From Streptococcus oralis (GTDB lineage Bacteria > Bacillota > Bacilli > Lactobacillales > Streptococcaceae): a stretch of 7,089 nucleotides of DNA. The stretch is from NCBI GenBank assembly GCA_905370255.1, contig CAJPKC010000058.1:1-7089 (forward strand). Direction: 5' to 3'. The stretch's first letter is position 1, and every line of letters starts with the position of its first letter. Below are positions 1 to 5,541 of the stretch, piece by piece. The position numbers were made by a program, and so were the translations under genes. Below the pieces are notes generated by a model. It saw only the letters and a list, made by a program, of their open reading frames with translations, did no database searches and had not been told where the DNA came from.

Positions 1-896
1 CCAGTATCAAGTAAACGATTTGTAGGATGATGCTTACGAACTTCTTCATCGAGCAAGAAGGCTTGGTCATGTGTAAACTTGCCATCTTGAATCAAGTTAC
101 GCGCTTGGATAAAAAGTTTTGCGATTTCTACAAAGTTTTGGCCAGGTGTATAAAGACCTTCAAGCTTCCAATGAGTGAAACCATGTTCTACCAATTCTGT
201 CAACTTGGTCATCAAATCTAGGTCATTGTTAGCAAAGATATGAGTTCCATGATTGTCTTCAAAAATAGAGTAATGACTCTCTGGATCACTAGGCTCGGCC
301 AAGAACAAATCACGTTGACGAGATTTTTCATCATCAATCTGTGTGAAATTATAGTAGTTTTGCAAGAGTGGACGCTTCGAATGGTGGATAACACTAGCAC
401 CGTATACCAAGACCTCAGCAGGAATTTCTAAAATTTCAGGCATTTTGAAAAGTTCTGCAGATGGGATTTCACGCGCCAAAACAGCTTCTGATGCTCCTGC
501 TTTTTGTCCCCAGAAGTTAATCTGACGACTGCTTGTTACCATGGTTGATGCGTCATAGATGGTTTTAAAAGAATAGCCATCACGGTTGACCACATAAAAT
601 ACCCCTGCATCTCCAACAGTAATATAGTCCGTCTTGATTTCCTCTAGAAAGTCCAAGAATGGCTTGATACGGTCCATCATGTCTTGGTGCATAAGAGCAT
701 TGACCGCAACGATTAATTCCTTACCTGCATCATGAACGATTTTTGCGATTTCACGCAATTCTTCATGACTAAAGGTAGTTGGCAAACGAAGACCAAAATC
801 TTTCTCACCGACATAAATGCGGTCGACACCAGCTTCAAGTAGCTGTTTTACTTGTTCAATACTTTCAGCAGTTGCTGTAATGATAATCTTTTCCAT
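1..896 (-). CDS. U32-family protein (YrrN/TrhP-like paralog), 3' end cut by window edge
   Basis: I translated this reading frame by hand. It begins MEKIIITATAESIEQVKQLL and stays open for 298 codons to the window edge. Relatives are about 308 residues, so only a short C-terminal tail is missing. The N-terminal half has the alternating strand/helix pattern of the U32 TIM barrel (IYVGEKDFGLRLP at 28-40, ITVGDAGVFYVV at 92-103, YDASTMVTSS at 114-123). Where cysteine-containing U32 members carry their Cys-rich signature, this protein has VYGASVIHHSKRPLLQNYYN (165-184) and no cysteine. The family is labelled peptidase, but related YrrN/YrrO (TrhP) proteins are implicated in tRNA wobble-uridine 5-hydroxylation, usually as two adjacent paralogs; this matches the shorter type. 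A longer partner may lie just beyond the left edge (inference). No Shine-Dalgarno precedes the ATG, and a -10 element sits 7 nt upstream. Family is confident; substrate is not. Confidence 0.88.
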   Translation of the reverse strand, partial: MEKIIITATAESIEQVKQLLEAGVDRIYVGEKDFGLRLPTTFSHEELREIAKIVHDAGKELIVAVNALMHQDMMDRIKPFLDFLEEIKTDYITVGDAGVFYVVNRDGYSFKTIYDASTMVTSSRQINFWGQKAGASEAVLAREIPSAELFKMPEILEIPAEVLVYGASVIHHSKRPLLQNYYNFTQIDDEKSRQRDLFLAEPSDPESHYSIFEDNHGTHIFANNDLDLMTKLTELVEHGFTHWKLEGLYTPGQNFVEIAKLFIQARNLIQDGKFTHDQAFLLDEEVRKHHPTNRLLDT

Positions 897-903
897 AGAG
901 AAA

Positions 904-912
904 ATTATACCA
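904..912 (-). promoter_or_regulatory. Extended -10 promoter of the U32 gene
   Basis: Read on the minus strand this is TGGTATAAT, a perfect TATAAT (904-909) with an extended TGn motif. No good -35 hexamer lies 16-18 bp upstream, which extended -10 promoters tolerate. Only 7 nt (TTTCTCT) separate the hexamer from the ATG at 896, so transcription should start at or one base before the start codon. The placement is seen directly; promoter activity is inferred. Confidence 0.72.
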
Positions 913-965
913 CATTTCCAAAAAATCAGCTATATAGAAAAGTGGGTCTTGTTAGTCCAAATTTT

Positions 966-1002
966 AAAAAAAGTTAACCGTATCAATAACAGTTCACTTT
1001 TT
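966..1002 (-). terminator. Rho-independent terminator of the ABC transporter operon
   Basis: On the minus strand, 1002-989 pairs with 981-968. The 14-bp stem has one G-A mismatch and one U-G wobble, and closes a 7-nt loop (982-988). It is followed by seven T residues (972-966). It begins 5 bp after the ATPase stop codon and separates that operon from the U32 gene. The plus-strand reading lacks a comparable T run, so it should work mainly in the minus direction. Confidence 0.72.
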
Positions 1003-1006
1003 CGTT

Positions 1007-1687
1007 TTATGCTTGTGTCTTTTCGACAAGCCGTCCGTCATTCATAACATAAATACGGTCAACCTTATCTAGCAAGCGAGTATCATGCGTAATCATGACA
1101 ACTCCCCTGCCTTGCTCATGGGCAATTGAAGCCAGCATATCCGTCACTTGATAAGCACGTTGTGTATCCAAGCTAGCTGTCGGCTCATCTGCAAGCACGA
1201 TACTAGGATTATTATAAAGGGCTCTAGCAATTGCAGCTCGTTGGCGTTCTCCACCAGAGAGAGCTTTGGGATAGTGATTTTGAACCTTTTCCAAGTCCAA
1301 CAAACTGAACAACTCTTGTCGGTTACTTTTTATAGATTTCTTTTTATCCAAACGGTCAATTAAATCTAATTGCTCCTTAACCGTTAAAAAGGGAATCAGA
1401 TTTGAAGCCTGGAGGATAAAACCAAATTCTCTGAAGCGCAAATCCGTTTTTTCTTTTTCAGATAAATGCCCAGTCTCTTTTCCCTTTACTAGAATCTTTC
1501 CACTTGAAGCTTCCTGAAGTTGTCCTAGAGTCGTTAAAAAGGTTGTTTTACCTGATCCAGAAGGCCCCACAATCGCTACAAACTCCCCAGCGTTTAGCTG
1601 AAAATTGGTCTCATGGAGAGCTGAGACTTTCATATTGCCTTCGCCATAAGTTTTTGTCACTTGAATCATCTCAATTAATGTCGTCAT
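1007..1687 (-). CDS. ABC transporter ATP-binding protein (MacB/HrtA/LolD-type)
   Basis: This is a 226-residue cytoplasmic ATPase that would power the permease encoded immediately upstream. All ABC motifs are intact: Walker A GPSGSGKTT at 41-49, Q-loop Gln93, signature LSGGE at 143-147, Walker B IVLADE at 163-168, D-loop SLD at 172-174 and switch His201. Length and the opening (MIQVTKTYGEG...VSALHETNFQL) fit the MacB/LolD/HrtA exporter class, whose ATPases pair with FtsX-like permeases. I chose ATG 1687 because AAGGAG at 1694-1699 lies 6 nt upstream. An in-frame ATG at 1762 would add 25 residues lying inside the permease gene. The permease stop is 13 bp upstream, so the pair is co-transcribed, and the gene ends at a hairpin terminator. 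Substrate cannot be read from the ATPase; heme, peptide or antibiotic export are all possible. Confidence 0.93.
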   Translation of the reverse strand: MTTLIEMIQVTKTYGEGNMKVSALHETNFQLNAGEFVAIVGPSGSGKTTFLTTLGQLQEASSGKILVKGKETGHLSEKEKTDLRFREFGFILQASNLIPFLTVKEQLDLIDRLDKKKSIKSNRQELFSLLDLEKVQNHYPKALSGGERQRAAIARALYNNPSIVLADEPTASLDTQRAYQVTDMLASIAHEQGRGVVMITHDTRLLDKVDRIYVMNDGRLVEKTQA

Positions 1688-1693
1688 ATCATT

Positions 1694-1699
1694 CTCCTT
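1694..1699 (-). promoter_or_regulatory. Ribosome binding site that sets the ATPase start
   Basis: AAGGAG on the minus strand, 6 nt before ATG 1687. It lies in the 13-bp gap between the permease stop (1701-1703) and the ATPase start. This argues against the longer ATPase frame that opens at 1762 inside the permease gene. Confidence 0.8.
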
Positions 1700-1700
1700 A

Positions 1701-2756
1701 TCATTCTGCAATCGCTGTAATTGGATCCACTTTAAGTAGACGCGGAAGCGAAATGACGCCACCTAGTAGTGCCATCAAGCAAATGACCAGGCTTAACACA
1801 AAGTATGCCAACCAACTAGGGTAGAAAAAGAAGGTTGCAGGTAAGACTAAAATGACAGCCCAAATGGCTAATAAAGCCAAACCAATACCCAAACCAGATA
1901 AGAGAAAGATTTGACAGAAAAGGGACCATACGATGGATTTTATCTGAATTCCTTGTGCTCGCATAATGCCATAGAGGCCTAATTTTTGAATGGTAATGAT
2001 GTAGATAAAAATTCCTACAATCAGACCTGTAATGACAATCATAGCTAGAATCATTCCTGAGAATACATTGACCTGAGGGGTATAGCCAGGAATTTTCGAA
2101 ATCATTTTTTGAATAGAAATCTGCTTCAAACCATCGCCAGTCACTTCTACATCATTTTGCAATACCAATGCAGAGATCGAACGATTGCCTTTTGTTGTTC
2201 CTTGTAAATCCCAATACGTTGTTAAACTTGTAAAGACAACAGGTTCCGTGAAAAATTTATTTTCTCTGGTCAAACCTACAATCTTAAAACTTGTCTCACT
2301 TCCGTTGAGTTGAATAGCGTCCCCGAGTTTGATGCCGTAATTTTCAAAAGACTGATCCACTACCACTTCTTGGTCATTTTCTGGGTAACGCCCTTCAATC
2401 AAGCTTGGCGAGATAAAACTGTCCCACTCTTGACCAAAAATAGAGACATTCATCTTGTCATTACTATTAACAAGGTTTGTCACCGCAAACATGTAGCTTA
2501 GGGGAACAGCATCCTTAGACACTTTATCTTTGTAGTCTTTTTCTGGTATAAAGGATGCAGTCAAATTATCATTTGCATAATCGGATAGCACAACTCCTGT
2601 TGCTTGCCAATTATCAATAGCAGCCCTGTTATTTCGAACAAGCCCGAGAGCCAAACTGGTCATAAAAAAGACCATAAAAGCAATGAGAAAAATGGTAGTT
2701 AGAATTAAACTGTAACGCAGTTTATTCTGTAAAATTTCTTTGATAGCAAGATACAT
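1701..2756 (-). CDS. FtsX/MacB-like ABC transporter permease (HrtB/DevC-like)
   Basis: This is a 351-residue membrane protein with one N-terminal helix (about 15-39), a long extracytoplasmic segment (about 45-230, MacB periplasmic-core-like) and three C-terminal helices (about 234-256, 280-306 and 315-337). QKLGLYGIMRAQGIQ (257-271) after the second helix, and the ending LPRLLKVDPITAIAE (337-351), are typical of FtsX-domain permeases. Length, topology and the start MYLAIKEILQNKLRYSLI resemble HrtB, the heme-efflux permease of Gram-positive bacteria, and cyanobacterial DevC. Heme as substrate is inference only. Two copies would assemble with an ATPase dimer made by the next gene. I chose ATG 2756 because AAAGGAG (2763-2769) precedes it by 6 nt; an in-frame ATG at 2810 has no ribosome binding site. 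The gene follows a promoter at 2987-3015 and a long leader. Confidence 0.88.
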   Translation of the reverse strand: MYLAIKEILQNKLRYSLILTTIFLIAFMVFFMTSLALGLVRNNRAAIDNWQATGVVLSDYANDNLTASFIPEKDYKDKVSKDAVPLSYMFAVTNLVNSNDKMNVSIFGQEWDSFISPSLIEGRYPENDQEVVVDQSFENYGIKLGDAIQLNGSETSFKIVGLTRENKFFTEPVVFTSLTTYWDLQGTTKGNRSISALVLQNDVEVTGDGLKQISIQKMISKIPGYTPQVNVFSGMILAMIVITGLIVGIFIYIITIQKLGLYGIMRAQGIQIKSIVWSLFCQIFLLSGLGIGLALLAIWAVILVLPATFFFYPSWLAYFVLSLVICLMALLGGVISLPRLLKVDPITAIAE

Positions 2757-2762
2757 GCCAAT

Positions 2763-2769
2763 CTCCTTT
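2763..2769 (-). promoter_or_regulatory. Ribosome binding site that sets the permease start
   Basis: AAAGGAG on the minus strand with a 6-nt spacer to ATG 2756. The upstream in-frame ATG at 2810 lacks any Shine-Dalgarno, so the 351-residue product is preferred over a 369-residue one. Confidence 0.82.
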
Positions 2770-2874
2770 AAGTATTCTGTTGTCGAGGGAACAAATCTCC
2801 TCTTTACCATAGCACTAAAGATAGAAAACTATCTCGTCATGAACAACTAGAATCAATTTAAAAGAATCCTGTCC

Positions 2875-2931
2875 TTACTTCAAAATTGAATTTATTTGCA
2901 TCTGTGTATGATTTTTATTCGTTTTAATCAT
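2875..2931 (-). CDS. Possible 18-residue leader peptide upstream of the permease
   Basis: An ATG-initiated frame within the predicted permease leader encodes MIKTNKNHTQMQINSILK and ends in TAA. It is hydrophilic and lysine/asparagine-rich, with no membrane segment. The ribosome binding site is poor: GTGGA about 6 nt upstream, itself part of a 5-bp hairpin (2937-2951). The segment from its ATG also folds (ATGATT with AATCAT). It contains no run of one amino acid as in classic attenuators. It may be chance, since such frames are common in AT-rich DNA; it is listed because it lies inside an unusually long leader. Confidence 0.2.
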   Translation of the reverse strand: MIKTNKNHTQMQINSILK

Positions 2932-2986
2932 CAAATTTCCACTCATTGGAATAAGAGAAAAATAATAAAGTTTAAACGGTTCACCC

Positions 2987-3015
2987 ATCCTATCATTTTC
3001 CCTAAGGCATGTCAA
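2987..3015 (-). promoter_or_regulatory. Strong promoter reading toward the ABC transporter operon
   Basis: On the minus strand a perfect -35 TTGACA (3010-3015) is followed by a 17-bp spacer and -10 TAGGAT (2987-2992). The TG of an extended -10 (TGATAGGAT) lies directly before it. Transcription should start near 2980, about 224 nt upstream of the permease ATG. Weaker promoter-like pairs exist nearer the gene, for example TTGTTC-17-TATCTT, so the long leader is likely but not certain. Confidence 0.7.
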
Positions 3016-3055
3016 GAAAACCGACTTTGTCCTTGAAAACAGATTTTATGCAATT

Positions 3056-3072
3056 TGTAACCATTCTGTAAT
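3056..3072 (+). promoter_or_regulatory. WalR/VicR-type direct repeat upstream of the small membrane protein
   Basis: TGTAAC-CATTC-TGTAAT matches the published WalR/VicR (YycF) consensus TGTWAH-N5-TGTWAH at every constrained position. The half-sites are 11 bp apart, one helical turn. The box ends 21 bp before the -10 hexamer at 3094-3099, reaching the -35 position of a promoter that has no good -35 of its own. That is where an activating OmpR-family regulator would be expected. The match is seen directly; binding and regulation are inferred. Confidence 0.5.
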
Positions 3073-3090
3073 AATTCTCTCTTTAAAAAG

Positions 3091-3099
3091 TGATAAAAT
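3091..3099 (+). promoter_or_regulatory. Extended -10 promoter of the DUF3270-like gene
   Basis: TGATAAAAT is an extended -10 (TGn plus TAAAAT, five of six consensus bases). It would start transcription near 3106, giving a leader of about 20 nt that contains the AAGGAG ribosome binding site at 3114-3119. No TTGACA-like hexamer lies 16-18 bp upstream, consistent with activator help or extended -10 dependence. Confidence 0.6.
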
Positions 3100-3125
3100 A
3101 GTAATGTATTGTTAAGGAGAGAAAT

Positions 3126-3401
3126 ATGCCCGCTAGAAAATTACACCCGTATGAGTTAGAACAAGAAAGTATAAAAACTGCTCAGTTTCAAGATTATGTT
3201 CCAGAAAATGCTTCTGTCGCTAGTGTAAAGGAAGTCCTATTTTTTGTTAACATTGCTTGCTTCTGTGTCTTTTTAGCTATCTTTAGTTTTATGTTCTTAT
3301 CGCTTAAATTGAACACTGTTTTATCATTTGCTTTGGCTATCGGCCTCAGTCTTGTAGCTTTACAATTTCAGCGCACTTTTATCAAGAAAAAATTCAAATA
3401 A
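3126..3401 (+). CDS. Small two-helix membrane protein, DUF3270-like
   Basis: This is a 91-residue protein. It has a hydrophilic, acidic N-terminus (1-34), two hydrophobic segments (about 36-60, rich in Phe with two Cys, and about 63-81) and a basic tail ending KKKFK. The charge pattern suggests that both ends face the cytoplasm. It resembles the short streptococcal proteins grouped as DUF3270, which have no known function. AAGGAG at 3114-3119 lies 6 nt before the ATG, supporting this start. It is the only plus-strand gene here, divergent from the ABC operon and convergent with ciaH, and it has its own promoter and a shared terminator. A WalR/VicR-type box upstream suggests envelope-related regulation. 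I can assign no biochemical role. Confidence 0.85.
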   Translation: MPARKLHPYELEQESIKTAQFQDYVPENASVASVKEVLFFVNIACFCVFLAIFSFMFLSLKLNTVLSFALAIGLSLVALQFQRTFIKKKFK

Positions 3402-3429
3402 AAACCTTCGATGAATCGAAGGTTTTTTT
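3401..3429. terminator. Bidirectional terminator between the DUF3270-like gene and ciaH
   Basis: The stem 3401-3412/3415-3426 (AAAACCTTCGAT with ATCGAAGGTTTT) is perfect, with a nominal 2-nt loop that in practice opens to at least 4 nt. It is flanked by A and T runs on both sides, so it terminates in both directions. Seven T residues (3423-3429) follow on the plus strand and a T run plus AT-rich DNA on the minus. It overlaps the stop codons of both convergent genes (TAA 3399-3401 and, on the minus strand, TAA 3428-3430). Confidence 0.9.
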
Positions 3430-4762
3430 ATTTATTCTTTCGTTTAGATGGTGTTGAGATCGCTATCTTGACTTCAAAAATTGTTCCGTTAGGTTTGTTA
3501 TCTTTTACACTGATGCTTCCTTTAAGGGCATCTACGATTTGCTTAGCCAAAGACAAGCCTAAACCGAAACCACCCTTTTGACGTGTCCGAGCTTTATCAA
3601 CGCGATAAAATCGATCAAAGATTTTCTTTTTATCGGCTGCAGAAATACCAATTCCATTATCTGCTACCTTTAGATAGAGACTGCGTTCTGTCGTTGAAAT
3701 CTCAAAATAAATATCTCCTTCTTCTTCTGTATACTTGACAGCATTGTCAAACAGAATGGTCATCAATTGCTTGAGGAGGAGTTTATCTGTGATAATGGTG
3801 CGATGAACACGATTTTGGAAACGAAAAACACGATTATTCTCGGACGCAATCATCTCATAGTTAGTAAAGGTTGTATTAAAGAAGTCTGGCTCTACCTCTC
3901 CAAACTCAGGCTTGATTCCATCATCTCTACGTGCCAGATTGAGAAGGTTAGTCGTTAGAAACTTCATATTTCGAACTTCTTCCAAACTAGAAGCGATGCT
4001 CTCACTTGACTCCATAATAGTCGCCTCTGGTTTTCTAAAAAGAGTTTCCAGACGGTTCTGAAGAACTGCCAACGGAGTCCGTAATTCATGACTGGCATTT
4101 TCCACAAAGCTTTTCTGCTTTTGCATACTTTCAAGTAAGGGTTTAACACTGACACGTGCAAGATAGAGACTGGCTAAGATAGATAGAATCCAAAAACTTG
4201 CCATCACCACCACGATTAACTGCTCGTGGTTTTGACTAATTTGCTCTAGTTGGCTTGTGTTAATCAGGATAGCAGCATACTTAATATTAGTCGAAACAGA
4301 ATCAATATTCATTTCCGTTAAGACCACCCGATAAATCTCATCCTGACCGTAGCTATTCACAACATGAAGTTGTCGGATATGGTTTAAATCCTTTTTATTG
4401 AACGTTATTCTGTCTAATCCTAAAAAGCGATTACCAGTCACTAATTGATTCAAATTTGAATCTAGCAAAATCACTTCAGTATTGGAACTCACATTTGGTT
4501 TTTTATCAGATGCTGAAGCGACACTGCCACTACCTAAATCCTTAACGTCTTCAGTTGCACGATTGACCGCCAATTGAATGATGTCCTGAGGATTGTTGCT
4601 GAGAGATAGGAGTTTCTCATCCACTGATGTGTAGAGACTGGAGTGCATAACCTGCAAGATAATCAAGGTCATGGCAGAGAAAATTAGGGTGAAAACACCA
4701 AAATTACGGATAAAGTAGCTAAAATCTTCTGCGTACCAATTCTTTTTTAATTTCTTAAACAT
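3428..4762 (-). CDS. ciaH: Sensor histidine kinase CiaH
   Basis: This is a 444-residue membrane kinase that phosphorylates CiaR. Domains in order: membrane helix about 21-40; extracytoplasmic sensor about 41-180 with a Ser/Ala/Lys-rich, probably variable patch at 78-93; second helix about 182-201; dimerization/phosphoacceptor domain with SHELRTPL and His225; catalytic domain with N-box Asn340 ([10 protein letters not shown]), G1 DNGIG at 368-372, F-box FDRFYR at 382-387 and G2 GGFGLGLSL at 397-405. Everything needed for kinase activity is present. Sequence and length match pneumococcal CiaH closely. Its ATG overlaps the ciaR stop by 8 bp and has no good ribosome binding site, so translation is probably coupled to ciaR. 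In pneumococcus, substitutions next to the phosphorylated His activate the system and raise cefotaxime resistance; here the adjacent residues look wild-type. Confidence 0.97.
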   Translation of the reverse strand: MFKKLKKNWYAEDFSYFIRNFGVFTLIFSAMTLIILQVMHSSLYTSVDEKLLSLSNNPQDIIQLAVNRATEDVKDLGSGSVASASDKKPNVSSNTEVILLDSNLNQLVTGNRFLGLDRITFNKKDLNHIRQLHVVNSYGQDEIYRVVLTEMNIDSVSTNIKYAAILINTSQLEQISQNHEQLIVVVMASFWILSILASLYLARVSVKPLLESMQKQKSFVENASHELRTPLAVLQNRLETLFRKPEATIMESSESIASSLEEVRNMKFLTTNLLNLARRDDGIKPEFGEVEPDFFNTTFTNYEMIASENNRVFRFQNRVHRTIITDKLLLKQLMTILFDNAVKYTEEEGDIYFEISTTERSLYLKVADNGIGISAADKKKIFDRFYRVDKARTRQKGGFGLGLSLAKQIVDALKGSISVKDNKPNGTIFEVKIAISTPSKRKNK

Positions 4763-5426
4763 GTTTTAAAATATACCCAACACTACGCAAAGTTTGGAGA
4801 TTTTCAGCAAAGGCTGAACCTTTCAATTTCTTACGAACTTTTGATACATAAACTTCTACAACGGAAATGGTTGTGTCACTGTCAAATCCCCATAAACGGT
4901 CAAAGATTTGGGTTTTTGGTAAGATGACATTTTGGTTTTGGAGGAAATAGACCAAGAGTTCAAATTCTTTACCAAGCAGCTCAACAGAGGCATCTTGAAC
5001 CTTAACTTCATTAGTAGATAGATTGACTGTCAAATCACCGTACGTTAAGGTATTTTCGTTAAATTTCCCTGAGCGTTTGAGAAGGGCCTGAATACGCATC
5101 TTGAGTTCTTCTAGATAAAATGGTTTGGTTAGATAATCATCTGCTCCCAGCTCAAAGCCATGTCCTTTGTCATCAAGACTTTCCTTGGCTGTCATGATGA
5201 GAACAGGAGTCGAAACACCTTTTTCACGTAGTTCTTTTAAGACTTGGAAACCATTTTTTTCTGGTAACATCAAGTCCAATAGAATCAAGTCATAGACGCC
5301 ACTTTCAGCCTCGTAGAGACCTTCTTCGCCATCAAATACCTGCATAACATCTGCAAAATCATCCAAAAAATCAAAGACTGAATTTGACAGGCCTAGGTCA
5401 TCTTCCACTAATAGAATTTTAATCAT
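4755..5426 (-). CDS. ciaR: Response regulator CiaR (OmpR/PhoB family)
   Basis: This is a 223-residue DNA-binding regulator. The receiver domain (1-118) has the acidic pocket VEDD (7-10), phosphoacceptor Asp51 in LILLDLMLP, Thr79 and Lys101 in TKPF. The C-terminal winged helix (about 125-222) contains the usual OmpR-type elements: [40 protein letters not shown] and RSVGYIL. It is near-identical to pneumococcal CiaR. In that species CiaR binds TTTAAG-N5-TTTAAG repeats and drives htrA and the csRNA small RNAs, which restrain competence and protect against wall stress. I chose ATG 5426 over the adjacent in-frame TTG 5429: AGGAGG (5435-5440) lies 8 nt from the ATG, and homologues begin [10 protein letters not shown]. 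It is first in the ciaRH operon and has its own promoter with a CiaR-type repeat, implying autoregulation. Confidence 0.97.
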   Translation of the reverse strand: MIKILLVEDDLGLSNSVFDFLDDFADVMQVFDGEEGLYEAESGVYDLILLDLMLPEKNGFQVLKELREKGVSTPVLIMTAKESLDDKGHGFELGADDYLTKPFYLEELKMRIQALLKRSGKFNENTLTYGDLTVNLSTNEVKVQDASVELLGKEFELLVYFLQNQNVILPKTQIFDRLWGFDSDTTISVVEVYVSKVRKKLKGSAFAENLQTLRSVGYILKHV

Positions 5427-5441
5427 CAAAAATTCCTCCTT

Positions 5442-5483
5442 ATTATATCCATTATAGCAAAAATATCTTAAAAAAAACTCAAC
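5442..5483 (-). promoter_or_regulatory. ciaRH promoter with CiaR-type direct repeat
   Basis: On the minus strand the order is GTTGAG (5478-5483), five T, TTTAAG (5467-5472), 10 bp, TATAAT (5451-5456). This fits the CiaR direct repeat NTTAAG-N5-WTTAAG with one mismatch in the distal half-site. The proximal half-site replaces the -35 and sits about 10 bp from the -10, as in known CiaR promoters. Transcription would start near 5444, giving a leader of about 18 nt with the AGGAGG site. A second TATAAT (5442-5447) is too close to the ribosome binding site to be the main -10. Autoregulation is inferred. Confidence 0.68.
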
Positions 5484-5517
5484 TTTCCTTGTTTTTCTAA
5501 GAGAAAGTTGAGTTTTT
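5470..5517 (-). terminator. Rho-independent terminator of pepN
   Basis: On the minus strand 5517-5503 pairs perfectly with 5487-5473 (15 bp), and inner AAG/CTT pairs can extend the stem. Eight T residues follow (5477-5470). It starts about 25 nt after the pepN stop. The outer A/T pairs make it potentially bidirectional, although no plus-strand gene approaches it. Its 3' arm and T-run coincide with the CiaR repeat of the ciaR promoter. Confidence 0.88.
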
Positions 5518-5541
5518 ATATACTATTTAGTCAAGAAGTTT

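Larger units (their letters stand above)
2757..3125. other. 369-bp divergent intergenic region (ABC operon leader / small-protein promoter)
   Basis: This is the only stretch over 300 bp without a convincing gene. Its left two-thirds would be the untranslated leader of the permease mRNA, holding small hairpins (stem 2937-2941/2947-2951; stem 2819-2824/2829-2834, loop AAAA) and one 18-codon ORF. Its right third carries the back-to-back promoters and a WalR/VicR-type repeat. I looked for BOX and RUP repeats, a CiaR box and an HrtR-like operator and recognised none. GTTTAAAC at about 2970-2977 is a perfect 8-bp palindrome just downstream of the expected transcription start, of unknown meaning. 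Confidence 0.7.

Noticed and set aside
1688..1762. N-terminal extension of the ATPase to ATG 1762
   Set aside because: It would overlap the permease coding end, has no ribosome binding site, and the added residues do not resemble an ABC protein; AAGGAG sits correctly before ATG 1687.
1504..1824. 106-codon plus-strand open frame antisense to the ABC genes
   Set aside because: It spans the ATPase/permease junction on the opposite strand, with no ribosome binding site or recognisable domain.
2757..2810. N-terminal extension of the permease to ATG 2810
   Set aside because: No Shine-Dalgarno precedes 2810, while AAAGGAG precedes 2756, and the family normally begins right before the first membrane helix.
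2819..2834. Hairpin AGATAG-TTTT-CTATCT in the ABC leader as a terminator or attenuator
   Set aside because: The stem is only 6 bp and AT-rich, and only a short T run follows; too weak to call, though noted as part of the leader.
4754..4770. CiaR-like direct repeat TTTAAA-ACATG-TTTAAG on the minus strand at the ciaR/ciaH junction
   Set aside because: It lies across the ciaH start codon in coding DNA and no -10 element follows at the expected distance. AT-rich Lys/Phe/Leu codons explain it.
5427..5429. TTG as an alternative ciaR start one codon upstream
   Set aside because: ATG 5426 has better spacing from AGGAGG and matches the N-terminus known for CiaR.
5529..5534. TTGACT on the minus strand downstream of pepN as a -35 element
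   Set aside because: No -10 lies 16-18 bp downstream; that distance falls inside the terminator stem.
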